In this document: in pieces, positions 13,601-23,841 of the stretch
Layout of the letters: each line of letters starts with the position of its first letter
How positions within the stretch are numbered: position 1 is the stretch's first letter
From: Astropecten irregularis
Lineage: Eukaryota > Echinodermata > Asteroidea > Paxillosida > Astropectinidae
Assembly (NCBI GenBank): GCA_963971285.1
Contig: OZ020256.1
Coordinates: 1,242,501 to 1,306,500 of the forward strand
DNA length: 64,000 bases
Direction: 5' to 3'
Notes under the pieces: model-generated
Seen by the model: the letters and a program-made list of their open reading frames with translations, nothing else
Told to the model about the DNA's origin: nothing
Databases searched by the model: none
Position numbers and translations under genes: made by a program

Positions 13601-16600
13601 AAAGTCCAATGATTGCGTTTCATGAAGCGATTTTTCTTAGAATTGCTGTACAATAGTCAGATAGTGCACAAATGGATTCATGTACTGTGCGTACATTACA
13701 TGTGCAAGACACAAATCGTGAAATGTAATTTACACCTCTAGGCTCTTTGGCAGAAATTGACATTATTTGGGGTGTCGGCCATTCTGGAATAGCCCTAGAT
13801 GCAAAGGGCAGGCTTTCAATTATTGTTTGTCAAACACTCCGTGCGCAGCATGTACAGTATGTACTTGGCCTATATAACAGACGCCCACATGTATTCATTC
13901 AGAGCTGGGTGGCAATGGGCACAATTTCCTGGAAGCTTGCCACGCCACACAAACACTTTAAATGGTGTCTGACTCTCCCAACCTCACCCTCTCCCAACAT
14001 GTAATACAATTTTACACGATGTACAATTTGTCCGGGAAAAAAGGAACACCAAGGCTTATCAAGATCTCCACAACCCACTCATACACTGTGGGAGTATCAC
14101 CCACTACCTTTCCCACTCCCAACCGCTACCCAGACAAATAAAATATTCAGATGGTTTTTCATTTGTTTTCCAACGCAAGCTGCCAGTTGCCCATCGAATC
14201 AAATTCAAACAAGAAAACAAAATCATGAGCATTATAAGTCCGTCAGCATACATTAATAATCATCCTTTCGTTAAATTGATGTCTTCCATTGAAATGACAT
14301 GTACGTACATAATGTGGGGGTGATCATCCGTTGGATATGTTATGCGCATATATTGACATTGGGATTATGACACAGTCGATTTGAATTATTGACGTGGCTG
14401 TATATGGACAGTGCAGAACCCAGACGGAAGATTGTAAATGGCCTAGTTCATATTGCCACAGGTTTTATTATGTTAAAACCAGGTAGACTTGTTATTCAGT
14501 CCAAAGGTCGGCCTGTGTACAAAACTAGATCGGTTTAATTGAAAATGCAGGATTCTCTACTTGACTTTTCTCAGAAGCAAAATTACCAATTGTAATTGGC
14601 TATCTTCTAATCGGCTGATCTTTTGTTTTTTGGACATTTGGATTTCAACAGTTTCAGGATGGATTCGTAGCAAAAAAAAAAGGCATGGAGTTAGGAGTGC
14701 CTGACGTTTCGATCCTAGCAGGATCTTTAGCCTTAGAAATAAAGATCCTGTTAGGATCGAAACATCAGGCCCTTCAATAAAGATCCTGCTAGAATCCCAA
14801 CGTCAGGCCCTCCTAACTCAAAGCATTTAAAAAAGTACTTTTAAAAATTATAGGGATTGCATAATGTTTCAATTCACATTTTGAGACCATGTGTGATCAT
14901 ATTTATAGGGGAAATAAACAGAAAAAACTTTAAAGTCTCCATATTTGAGAAAATAAAAGTGGAAATATGCATTTGGCCAGGAAAGAAATGGTCTCTTGGC
15001 TAGGAGTGGAATGGTCCGAAAGACAATGGAATGGAAGAGGAAGATATTCACCTTATGGAATACTGAATGGTTAAAGATGATGTACTCTCTTCCCGTGTCG
15101 AGCCATGTTCTCTGCATCACAAAGTCTCTGTTTTTAAGTGGCGAAGGCAACTTCACTGCAGGGACAAGGGGGAAAAAATAACAACACAAAATTAACATTT
15201 ATGTTCAGTCACAATAATGAGGAAGAATTCTGGATACTGAGATGATGACAAAATCATGAGATTGTCAGTTTAATTGAAAGGCTGCAATTCAAAATCAACC
15301 AAAACAAAGACACCAGCTAGCTTGGTGGCCTAGTGGTACGGCATCTGCATTAGTAAGCAGGAGGTCTTGGGTACGAATCCCACCTAGTGAGCCAGTGCAT
15401 GATTTGTTCATGTGCACTCAAAAAGTATGCAGTGCTCATCTACATTAGTCAGGGGCAAGCCTAATTTGCAGGATCCAATGAGAACTGAGTGGAATTTCTG
15501 TGTTAAATTAATAAATTACTCAAACCATCAAAAATTCCTTGATTTTTTCCTCTCTTCTTAGTCTAATGGTAGATGTGCGTATAGGCCTATAGGTATAATC
15601 CTTCCTCAAAAGCTTCCCAAAGCATCAATGAGGATTACGTACTGGTACATGAAGGTCAGTGCCCTAAATTTTCTTCTAATTACTGTAAAACTGTGATCAG
15701 ATTATAAATCCATAAATTCTGTACAACACACATAGTGTTTGACTCTCAGCAAACCAATGGCCAATGTCCCTAACATCAAAACAAGAGAACTGAGGAGGAC
15801 TACCAGTCCAGAAGTCATTTTGTTGTCAGTGAAATTTGACTTGGACAGGTGTTATCAGTAGGCTGCAGATAAATGCAAAACATGTGCAAATAATCAACTA
15901 CCCAAAAATGTTCAGTACGCATCCCTTTAATGTCTTAAGGAATTATGTAATTGTCATCTTGTTGACTTACATCATCTACCGTGACTGAAATATCTTCCGC
16001 TGATTTATTCAACCGGATACATAAAAAAAATCCTGATCTGTTTTTAAACCAGCAGGTTCTGTTGGCAGGCAACAGTCAAGGTTCATTACACACAATTTTA
16101 ATATGCTGGTACTTGAGAATACTAGTATCTGAAAACCTGTGTGTCCGTATTCTTCAGAGACAAAAGCACATGGCATATATGCACTTCATTAAATTGAACA
16201 CTACTGGCGGTAATTACTAAACAAATAAGGATTTTACAATACAGCGTGTCCCAAAAAACGCAACACTTTGTTGGTAACCATTATGTTAAAATTAAAGATT
16301 GATGATTCAGTTATATGATACAACCATGTTTGGCTATCAACATGTAGAATTTAAGCAAAATTGGGCTGAAATTGGCGAAAATATGACCAATTGAAAGAGT
16401 ACTCTTTAGAAACAAATTTGCAGTATTCGAGAATAAGTGGTCAATACACACATAATGTGCATTAAAAGAAAGATGAAAATCAGGTTTTGAGGTTGGGTAA
16501 TTCAGTCTTGGTTTTTTCCTATGTATGGTAATAGCCAAGACATGGCTGTATCACATCTGAATCTTGACGTGATAAACAGTTTCATGTAATAGTTCTCGAC

Positions 16601-19600
16601 ACAAAGTGTAGCGTTTTTTGGGGGACACCCTGCATGCGTAGGACACAGTATCCATATGTTACGAACTAAACACAACGACCCCAGTCTTAATTACGTGAAC
16701 CAAGCCCTTTGTGTCCGAAATCTTTTGTAGCAGCTGAGACTAATTACATGATGATCCGCGATGCGATACCGTCAAACAAAAGCTTCTTTACATAAATAAA
16801 TGAATTGCAAATATGCATGACATTGACACAATATGACAACAATAAAACAGACTGCAACATTGTAAGACCCTCATCTATATGTACTTACTTTGATAATAAC
16901 TGATATCATTTGTCCAGTTGACTTTGCAGAGTTCATAGCCTTCTACCATGGTGCGGTCCCACTTTTTCCTGTAGGCGGCATCGTGTAGCACGTCATACGC
17001 CGTCGCAGCATTCACGTCGTGCAACGTTCTATGGACCTGAAGATCGGAACGACAACCAGAACGGTTAAAACCATTTTCTACAATTTCTTCAATTTCTATG
17101 TCATCATGGAGATTGTACCTTTTATCAACTATAAATTAACAAATTTTCTAAATGAATTAAAACACTGGTTTTTTTAAAAAATAACAATGCATTAAATCCT
17201 ACACTAGTCCTGTCATTCCAAGCGATTCCTAATTTTTTTTTTTAATTATTCACAACTATCCTTAAATTATACACAATTTTAATTAAAGATGAAAAGTACT
17301 TCCAAGGGAGATATGTTAATTCGATTTGTTGACCTTTTTAATGGAACTCAATAGATTTCAAAATACTTTGAGCGTTGTTCCCTGTTTTCTCAAAAGGCAG
17401 ACACTGTTAAATGCAATGGACTGAAAATTTCACAGATTACTGTTGCTATATCTTTCTTGATATGTTTGCCCATGAATCTGCATACATTCTTTGGCAAAAC
17501 CCAAAGTACGAAGTTGAAGAAAAATCAAGAAGACATGAACAAAAAGGTACATAAAAAATAAGTGCATTATAATCATTTATTTGATTAATTTGCCCACGCT
17601 AAAACTTAAGCTTCTAGAATGTAGCCCACAAAAATAATACAAAGTTGATTTACAACAGGGACATATTTTCATACATGTACAGACTGACAAAAATTTACCA
17701 TTTAAAGGGAATGCTGTTTCCAGACACATAACTTATCCGATTCTTAAAGGGATAAGGTTAAATATTTGATTTCTGTTTGCAAGAAAGCAAGTATGTTGTT
17801 GTGTGCAAATAGAAACACTCAATAGACAGTTGTATCGACAAAAGTTGCCTTTGTTCCATAAGGGGAGTAACAGAAGAAAAAAATCCATATTCTGCCCCAG
17901 ATGCAGTACGCTGTAGTCATGCATGTGAACATGTAGACCTACTGTACATATGTGTTGTATCAAGACACACGGACTGGTACTAAGGCTAAACAACATTTTA
18001 CAGACATCGATGACATGTTGTCACATTTATGGTCATACACTTGTCATGCTTTTCATAAATTGACACGATAATATGATCACTGTGAAGACAGGCACATTTC
18101 ATCCTAATGTCAAACCTCCATTTGGTCTCCAAACAAGTTTGTTCAGTTAGCCTAGCTACATCTTGTATGAAAACAAAGAAATGTATGTGAACAATTTACC
18201 ATGAAAACATTTAAATTGTTCTTACTTCAATTTCTTTCTTCATATTTCAAGATGCCATTTAAAAATTGTTTACTAAGATTCAAAATCATATATCGAAGCC
18301 ATTCCATTTCAGTCAAATATGAAATTCGGACTGTCTACATGTACGGTAGACCCAACATGTGAAGGAAGAACTATAGTACAGGTATTATCCAAAAAGACCA
18401 GCCCTTGAGTAACATGATGTACATGTACATATGCACACTATTTCCGCTGCTACCATTATGAACAATAGAGTGGCATTAGTTTTGATGCGACAATTTGGTA
18501 TTATTTGCAACAGCAGGTGCAAGGTTCAAGGGTCAAATATACAGTTGGTATTGGGCAATGACATTTCCAACTAGCTAGTGCATCTATTTCCCTGCAATAA
18601 TCTTGATGGGACATTCATTTTGGATTTACCATATATGATGATGAAGATATCAGATTAGGTTGGGGTCAAAATTTGACACCGAAATGAATAAATTCTCCTC
18701 CAAGTGAGACAATTTCAGAATGCTTTGAATTTCACCTTTGCCCTCATTGAAATATCTATCATACATTGTGTGTGGGTAACTGGGTATTATGTGTACACAG
18801 TATTTCAATAGGATTCTAAGGGCTATTGAGGAAATTGCCTGTTTGCCTTGCTAGGGTAAATCTCTCACTATTCCAATGAAAAACATCATCACTACTACAA
18901 TACACTGCGGATGATTGCATTTTGCATACCTATAGTACAATGTTCATTGTACCCTGAAGTAGAAATGAAGTTCGGTTCAATCCATTCAGCTCATCCATAG
19001 GGCATTATGGACAACTATTACTTATTAGTGTACATTGTACATGCATGACTGAATCATAATCTACATGTAGGATTTTATGGTGGACAGTGCACTATGAATA
19101 ATTGGTAGATCACAGACTGCTTCAATGTGTGTTCAGTACTGGTAATGGTTTACAATAGGTCCCCATACATATTAAGAGTTTTAAAGTTGTTTTTCTTTTA
19201 CCATTCAAAAATTACTTTACAACTAACCAATCTATTGTTAATTAGGATTTGCTAGTTTCTGGAATTTTGACTGTATACCATTTTCAATGAGAAAATTCAC
19301 TTTTGCAGTGAGTTTGCAGTTTAGTGCATGTGCACAGTTAACTGTTCATCGCATGCATGGGAGTGATGTCCTTGGTGTTGCTGACTCCCCTTGTAATTTC
19401 GATCTCAAAACCCTGCCAACTTTCCAAATCTTAGCTCAGTGGAACTGTTACTGTTTATGAGTTTGGTGACTTTGGTCATGTTCAGTATTAAAGTGTACAA
19501 TTTTCTGTTCTTTTATAAAAACTATAAGTTAGGAACCAATGACCTTAATACAAGTGCTATCAAAATATTTCTGTTAACCTGAAAAGATAATAAATGATAT

Positions 19601-20530
19601 GATTATGAAATAAAATGTTCAGGACTGATGACTAATGTGTGAAAACTACTACAGTGGACTATCAAAAACATGCACAGTAAATAAAGGTATTATCTTCATT
19701 TGTTTAAGAAATACATGATATTATGCTCACATTTTCCTCCTAACTCGCTAAATTACGTTTTCTTGAGTTTTGTCAACAAACACACGTATAGATAATTTAT
19801 AACTGCAGTTTCCTCATAGTATGAAGTAGGCTACTCGTACTTTCTCCATTTATGTCAAATCCTGATGTACATTCCATTACATTCCATTACATTACAGATT
19901 ATAAATTGAAAGTGTCTGTGCGGTGCCAATCATAAAAATGAATGTGTACATGAATGGTAATTATGGTAGGCCTTCGTTCTGTCAACTGCAGTAAATTAAA
20001 GTTCTGTATCCACTATGGAAAGAATTCCACTGATGACCATTACGGAAAAAGGATGGCATCCTCCAAGAGTTAACTTATTGGATGCAAGTCATGATGAACT
20101 TCAATCTCAGGTGTCTAACACTGGGGTAGCATATCTAAAACGTGAGATTTTCAGGGTTTTTTATCTACAATTATACACTTCGAAAATGCAGCGACAGCCA
20201 TCTTTCTCAAAATGGCCTCAATCGGTTGATTCTGTTCCATCATAGGTTTGCGTACAACTACAAGTGATGGTCGTCAGTGGAATTCTTCCCAATTAAAGTT
20301 CTGTATTATAGAATGTAGGCCTACACACATTTTCTACAAACCTTCAACAGACGTATCTGGTTCGTGTCACTCTCGGTCCTTTCCGAATTGGAGTTGCACT
20401 GCAACCAAACCTTAGTTCCGTTCTTGTCATATTTCTTGATCCATCCATCCACTTCATCGGCCAGCCGACGAAACGCCTTAAAATCCTCATCGTCCGCAAC
20501 GCGAATCTCGCGGGCTCCGTTCTGATCCAT
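10685..20530 (-). CDS. STARD10: STARD10-like START-domain lipid-transfer protein, complete, 6 exons
   Basis: Coding exons on the minus strand in order: 20342-20530, 16889-17036, 15052-15155, 12557-12674, 11567-11619 and 10685-10912. Every junction is GT-AG, intron phases are 0,1,0,1,0, and the join gives 279 residues against about 291 in human STARD10. The ATG at 20530 sits in a strong context (GCCATGG). A START domain spans about residues 13-215. Segments read [54 protein letters not shown] and [18 protein letters not shown], each with a direct counterpart in STARD10. Residues 205-230 carry the post-START stretch ending YKPWVYPEQ. The tail is acidic and serine-containing ([12 protein letters not shown]), like the casein-kinase-2-type tail of mammalian STARD10. 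STARD10 binds phosphatidylcholine and phosphatidylethanolamine and moves them between membranes; cytosolic action here is inferred from the family. Introns hold several mobile-element remnants. Confidence 0.93.
10988..11073. repeat. Dispersed palindromic repeat (GATCCTGCTAGGATC family)
   Basis: The arms GGAGTTAGGAGGGCCTGACG and GTCAGGCCCTCCAAG face each other around CAGGATCCTGCCTAGGATC. The copy lies in STARD10 intron 5, about 75 bp from the exon 6 acceptor. Confidence 0.7.
11970..12125 (+). repeat. Dispersed repeat, copy 1 of an inverted pair in STARD10 introns
   Basis: The core GCAGATTCATGGGCAAA, followed by TGAAATTTTCAGTCC, recurs in reverse complement at 17330-17530. The best 75 bp look close to 88% identical by eye. 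It lies in intron 4. Confidence 0.7.
14685..14827. repeat. Dispersed palindromic repeat (GATCCTGCTAGGATC family), long copy
   Basis: This copy starts GGAGTTAGGAGTGCCTGACG and ends CGTCAGGCCCTCCTAACTC. In between, three GATCCTG(C/T)TAG-type units separate the arms. It lies in STARD10 intron 3. Confidence 0.75.
15311..15476 (+). mobile_element. tRNA-derived SINE, plus orientation
   Basis: The head reads like a tRNA gene, with an A-box-like TGGCCTAGTGGT and, about 40 bases later, a B-box-like GGTACGAATCC. It is followed by a non-tRNA body ending GGCAAGCCTAATTTGCA. A second copy in the opposite orientation is at 22161-22328. It lies in STARD10 intron 2. Confidence 0.75.
16242..16632. mobile_element. 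Mariner-like MITE, about 391 bp
   Basis: The left end CAGCGTGTCCCAAAAAACGC and the right end GCGTTTTTTGGGGGACACCCTG are inverted copies with one or two differences. CAGGGTGTCCCAAAA is a typical mariner/Tc1 terminus. The left end follows TA; the right flank has CA, so one side of the TA duplication has changed. No transposase is encoded. It lies in STARD10 intron 2, left of exon 2. Confidence 0.75.
17330..17530 (-). repeat. Dispersed repeat, copy 2 of an inverted pair in STARD10 introns
   Basis: The reverse complement carries GCAGATTCATGGGCAAA and TGAAATTTTCAGTCC, matching 11970-12125. It lies in intron 1, so the two copies flank exons 2, 3 and 4 in opposite orientation. Confidence 0.7.
19994..20306. 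mobile_element. Small inverted-repeat element flanked by 16-bp direct repeats
   Basis: AATTAAAGTTCTGTAT occurs exactly at 19994-20009 and 20291-20306. Just inside, GAATTCCACTGATGACCAT on the left is mirrored by ATGGTCGTCAGTGGAATTC on the right. The interior of about 281 bp has a 76-codon open frame of no recognised family. The element is in STARD10 intron 1 and ends about 35 bp from the exon 1 donor. The long direct repeat is unusual for a cut-and-paste element, so the class is left open. Confidence 0.6.
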
Positions 20531-21122
20531 GGCAATATTATGGGGAGAAAAGGCCGCTACGGTAGGCACCGGCTGAACAGGTGCAGCACCCGTGGAAGGG
20601 GGCTAGGTCAATGGACACTGAGCCTCGGAACAGTTGGGTGTTCGCTGAGACGAAATTTAGTTGAACTTCTGAGACGATGTAACTCCGCTCTACTCTAGTC
20701 TTATTCTTATTAAATCCCAATGTATGTGCTACTGCTAGAGGTACTTAGAAGATAACTACAGAATTTCCATGCAGTGAATCAATGAAGTCATGCTTGACGT
20801 TGGTAACGATGTCACTTACAATACAGTTACACAGCGCATCACTTTGCTCTTATCTGTCCAAGTACTTTATGCCAGTAATGAAATGAATAGCGTTGTAGTA
20901 ACTAGTATATCATGGTTTTTCCAGCGACAGGTGTACGCAAATGTATTACGTGTTCATGGTAGTCGGGTAGCACGACTGTAGACACAAAAATACTAAATTT
21001 CAACGCTATCAGTGTGAAGGGTGCCAGACTTTAGATGGAGGGGAAATTATTTTTGCAATCATTGAGGGCGCAATTTGCTCGCCCGTAAAGAAGTTTCGGG
21101 TGAACTTAAAATTTCATAATTA

Positions 21123-21506
21123 TTAAAGGGATTGCATACGTTTGGTAATTTGAGCCTATTGTTTGTTTCAAACCAATATAATTGTATATATATACCATAA
21201 AACTAACCTGTGAAAGTTACAGTTCAAAAGGTGGTAGCGTTTGTGAGATTTTGGCGACAAACTAGAGCGGTTATTTCACGCCAGATAACAGTTAGTCAAT
21301 AGCTGAGAAGCGTTACGGCCATAACGCTTCTCAGATTCATAATTTTTGGAGATAAAAAGTGACATATTTTTCCATAACCGCGGTACTTCGAATTGAACGT
21401 TTCTCAATATGCATTATACTATCCAAAGCAGCTGTACTTCTCACCAAGTAAGTTTTTATTGCCATAAATTTTCAGAGTCATTACCAAACGTATGCAATGC
21501 CTTTAA
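21123..21506. mobile_element. piggyBac-type MITE with TTAA duplication
   Basis: TTAA at 21123-21126 and 21503-21506 brackets the termini AGGGATTGCATACGTTTGG and the mirrored CCAAACGTATGCAATGCCT. About 24 of 28 terminal bases pair. A second perfect-looking hairpin, GAGAAGCGTTA facing TAACGCTTCTC, is near 21303-21333. There is no coding capacity. TTAA targets with short inverted ends are characteristic of the piggyBac group; the assignment rests on ends only. Confidence 0.75.
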
Positions 21507-21654
21507 CACTCACCGCAGGAAAGAAACAAGCAATTTATAATTATTAATAAGATAACAAAACAATACCTTCATTTGAAAGTATAACCGGGTGAAATCTCTG
21601 CACATCGGGTGCATTAAAAATTAATTTCTCAAGAGGGTACTGGACACAACGAAG

Positions 21655-21710
21655 TCATTTCATGTCCGGGGGTCGCAGGTTCGAATCCCGGCGCTCGTCT
21701 TTTTTCTTTG
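21655..21710 (+). repeat. tRNA-like B-box fragment with T-run
   Basis: GGTCGCAGGTTCGAATCCCG followed by a run of six T looks like the 3' half of a tRNA gene. The T-stem is mismatched and no A box or acceptor pairing is visible, so this is probably a SINE or tRNA-pseudogene remnant. Confidence 0.35.
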
Positions 21711-21774
21711 TTTTAATCTCAATGTCAGTTATCATGCAACAAAATGAAATCTGGAAATTTAGCCAGAGCACAAG

Positions 21775-22125
21775 CAAGATAAGGCATCACGACTGTCACT
21801 ATCTAGTCAGTCCTTCTTTATGGCTGTGAGACCTAGCCTAAACAAGAGACGTGGCAACTGAGAAATAGATGTGTGGGCTTTACAAGAAAGTTGAGAAAGG
21901 CTTATGCAAGCATCCATTGGCCTCATCACATTAACCACCGGAGACCTTAACGGAAATTGAAAGCTGTCAAGGTCCTCAGGAAATGAGGCAAAGGCAACTC
22001 AAGTTTATAGTTGGTCACCTCCTTGCAATTGGACATCAAGAAGAAATGGCTCTGAGTCATCATTTAGTCACCAGACAGAAGTTGCAGAAGTAAAGGAAGA
22101 GCCAAAGTCTTCATGCACAACAAAT
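21775..22125 (+). mobile_element. Decayed LINE reverse-transcriptase-end fragment
   Basis: Plus-strand frames, broken by stops, yield pieces such as RQRQLKFIVGHLLAIGHQEE. These resemble the R-R-x-x-F-x-G-H-x-x-R segment near the end of non-LTR ORF2 proteins, preceded by a degraded S-x-x-L-Y-G-type region. No intact frame and no ends were found. Confidence 0.35.
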
Positions 22126-22160
22126 AATATTATTGAAATGATTTTGGTCGGGAAATAGCT

Positions 22161-22328
22161 AACAATTATGCAAATTAGGCTTGCCCTTCACCGACGTGGA
22201 TGAGCATTGTATACTCAGCGCTTGTAAGTGCATGTGAAAAAATCACATGTTGGCTCAGGTGGGATTCGAACCCATGACCTCCTGCGTATACATACCATAC
22301 GGCTAAGCCACCGAGCTAGCTGGTGTCA
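22161..22328 (-). mobile_element. tRNA-derived SINE, minus orientation
   Basis: The reverse complement begins AGCTCGGTGGCTTAGCCGTA, contains GGTTCGAATCCCA and ends AGGGCAAGCCTAATTTGCA. It is the same family as 15311-15476, with similar body words (TGCTCATC, CACATGCACTTA-like) between. Confidence 0.75.
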
Positions 22329-23841
22329 GCTACGGGGTGAATCGAATCCAATATTATTTGAAAGCCTAAAAAGCTGAACTGGCGCCCTCTTGGCAAAATT
22401 AATGATGCCGTAGTTGAACATGTTGAGGGCGTTTTGTAGTTTTAAAACTAGAGAGTTTAAAACTCTCTTGCCGTTCCTTATAAAATGCCCACTTCATAAA
22501 GAAAAGGAAATCAATTCATGAAAAACCAGAAACAAAATGCACTAGCTTTCTTGAAAATCATTGTGAACGTTTTCCATACGTGAATCACTTTGGCGAGATT
22601 TGTTATACACTAAAAGCACCACATCATGTAACGCGAGAAACTGAAGCGAAGATGTTTTCAACGGGGACATAATTCCGGTTTTGTTCCAGCCTAAAGACTT
22701 ACTTTTGTCGTTCTTCTTGGTTTAAGTTGGGGCAATTTTACATGAAAATATTAAAAGTACATGACAGAATGAATGAAAGCTGCATGCATGGACCTTAGTT
22801 TTGACTTAAAAAGCTTAACTTTACAGCTTGACCGTTTACTTATACTGTTATGAACTTGGACACAAATTTCATGCATTCTATGTAAGTAATTGTATGCCTA
22901 CTGTCGACGACCGGGGCCAACTATTACTAAGCACCCAGAAATAGTTGAGAATAAATTTTAAATTCGAGCAGTAAAATTTATGAACGGTGAACTGTGGTGT
23001 GGGTGGTGTTTTGCTAGAAAATATTACCAGGCCAAGCGGGATTAGGGAACGTCGACTACACTAAGTGTGTAATCACGCTGTGGCTAAGCTAAGCCTATAG
23101 GTCTATAAGCTCAATTCCTTGCTTAGCCTTTATCCTCTTCTTTAATCATTGTGCATCGGGAGTTTAGGAGCAAACCACTAGGATTAGAAACGGGGATCTT
23201 CCGTACTGACGATATCAGTGTGGATGAAAACTAATTCACCTACTTTTTTGATCACCATAAAGAGATAACAGGTTGTTGAAGAAACGCCGTAGACCGATCA
23301 TGTGATTCATGCTTTTGTCACGCAAATTAATGTAGGGGTTACACACACAATACACGTAGGCCTGTACGGGTATTCCTTGGTGCTCTACTTTTGGGACAAT
23401 GCGGGTATTATATCGCCCATGGTCGGTTGGTACAAATCATTCACTAGTAATATAATCGACAGCGACCCCCATACAATATTATCGACACTCAAGCACCATT
23501 GAAAATATGGCGTCTGCTGAGTGTGCCAGTGCGGTAAACACCTTCACCATAGCAGGCAGTCGCGCCCTCTGAGCGAGTGTATACCGATATTGTATTGGCC
23601 ATTGGGTGATGGCAGTGAAGAACACTCATTAATAGATTGTTAATGCTGCTAGATTATTAATACATTCCTGAGTTTCCATCATGTATCAATGTGGATGTGA
23701 TAACATCACTCTCATCATCAGACGCAGGAGTGTAACTCGTCCTCTAAATTGACGTTATTTTGCATCGACCACGGTGTGTTCATTTCGTGTGAATCTGCTG
23801 CCTGCTCGTTTTGGAGAATTCGAGAACGTCAACTAGCCATC

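Larger units (their letters stand above)
20531..23841. other. Intergenic region between divergent STARD10 and the giant-protein gene
   Basis: The two start codons are 3.3 kb apart and point away from each other. The gap holds a TTAA-flanked MITE, a B-box remnant, a LINE-like fragment and a SINE (listed separately). The stretches 20540-21120 and 22330-23840 presumably carry the two promoters and 5' UTRs. A CCAAT-type word (minus strand) is near 23597. No TATA box or further exon could be supported. Confidence 0.5.
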
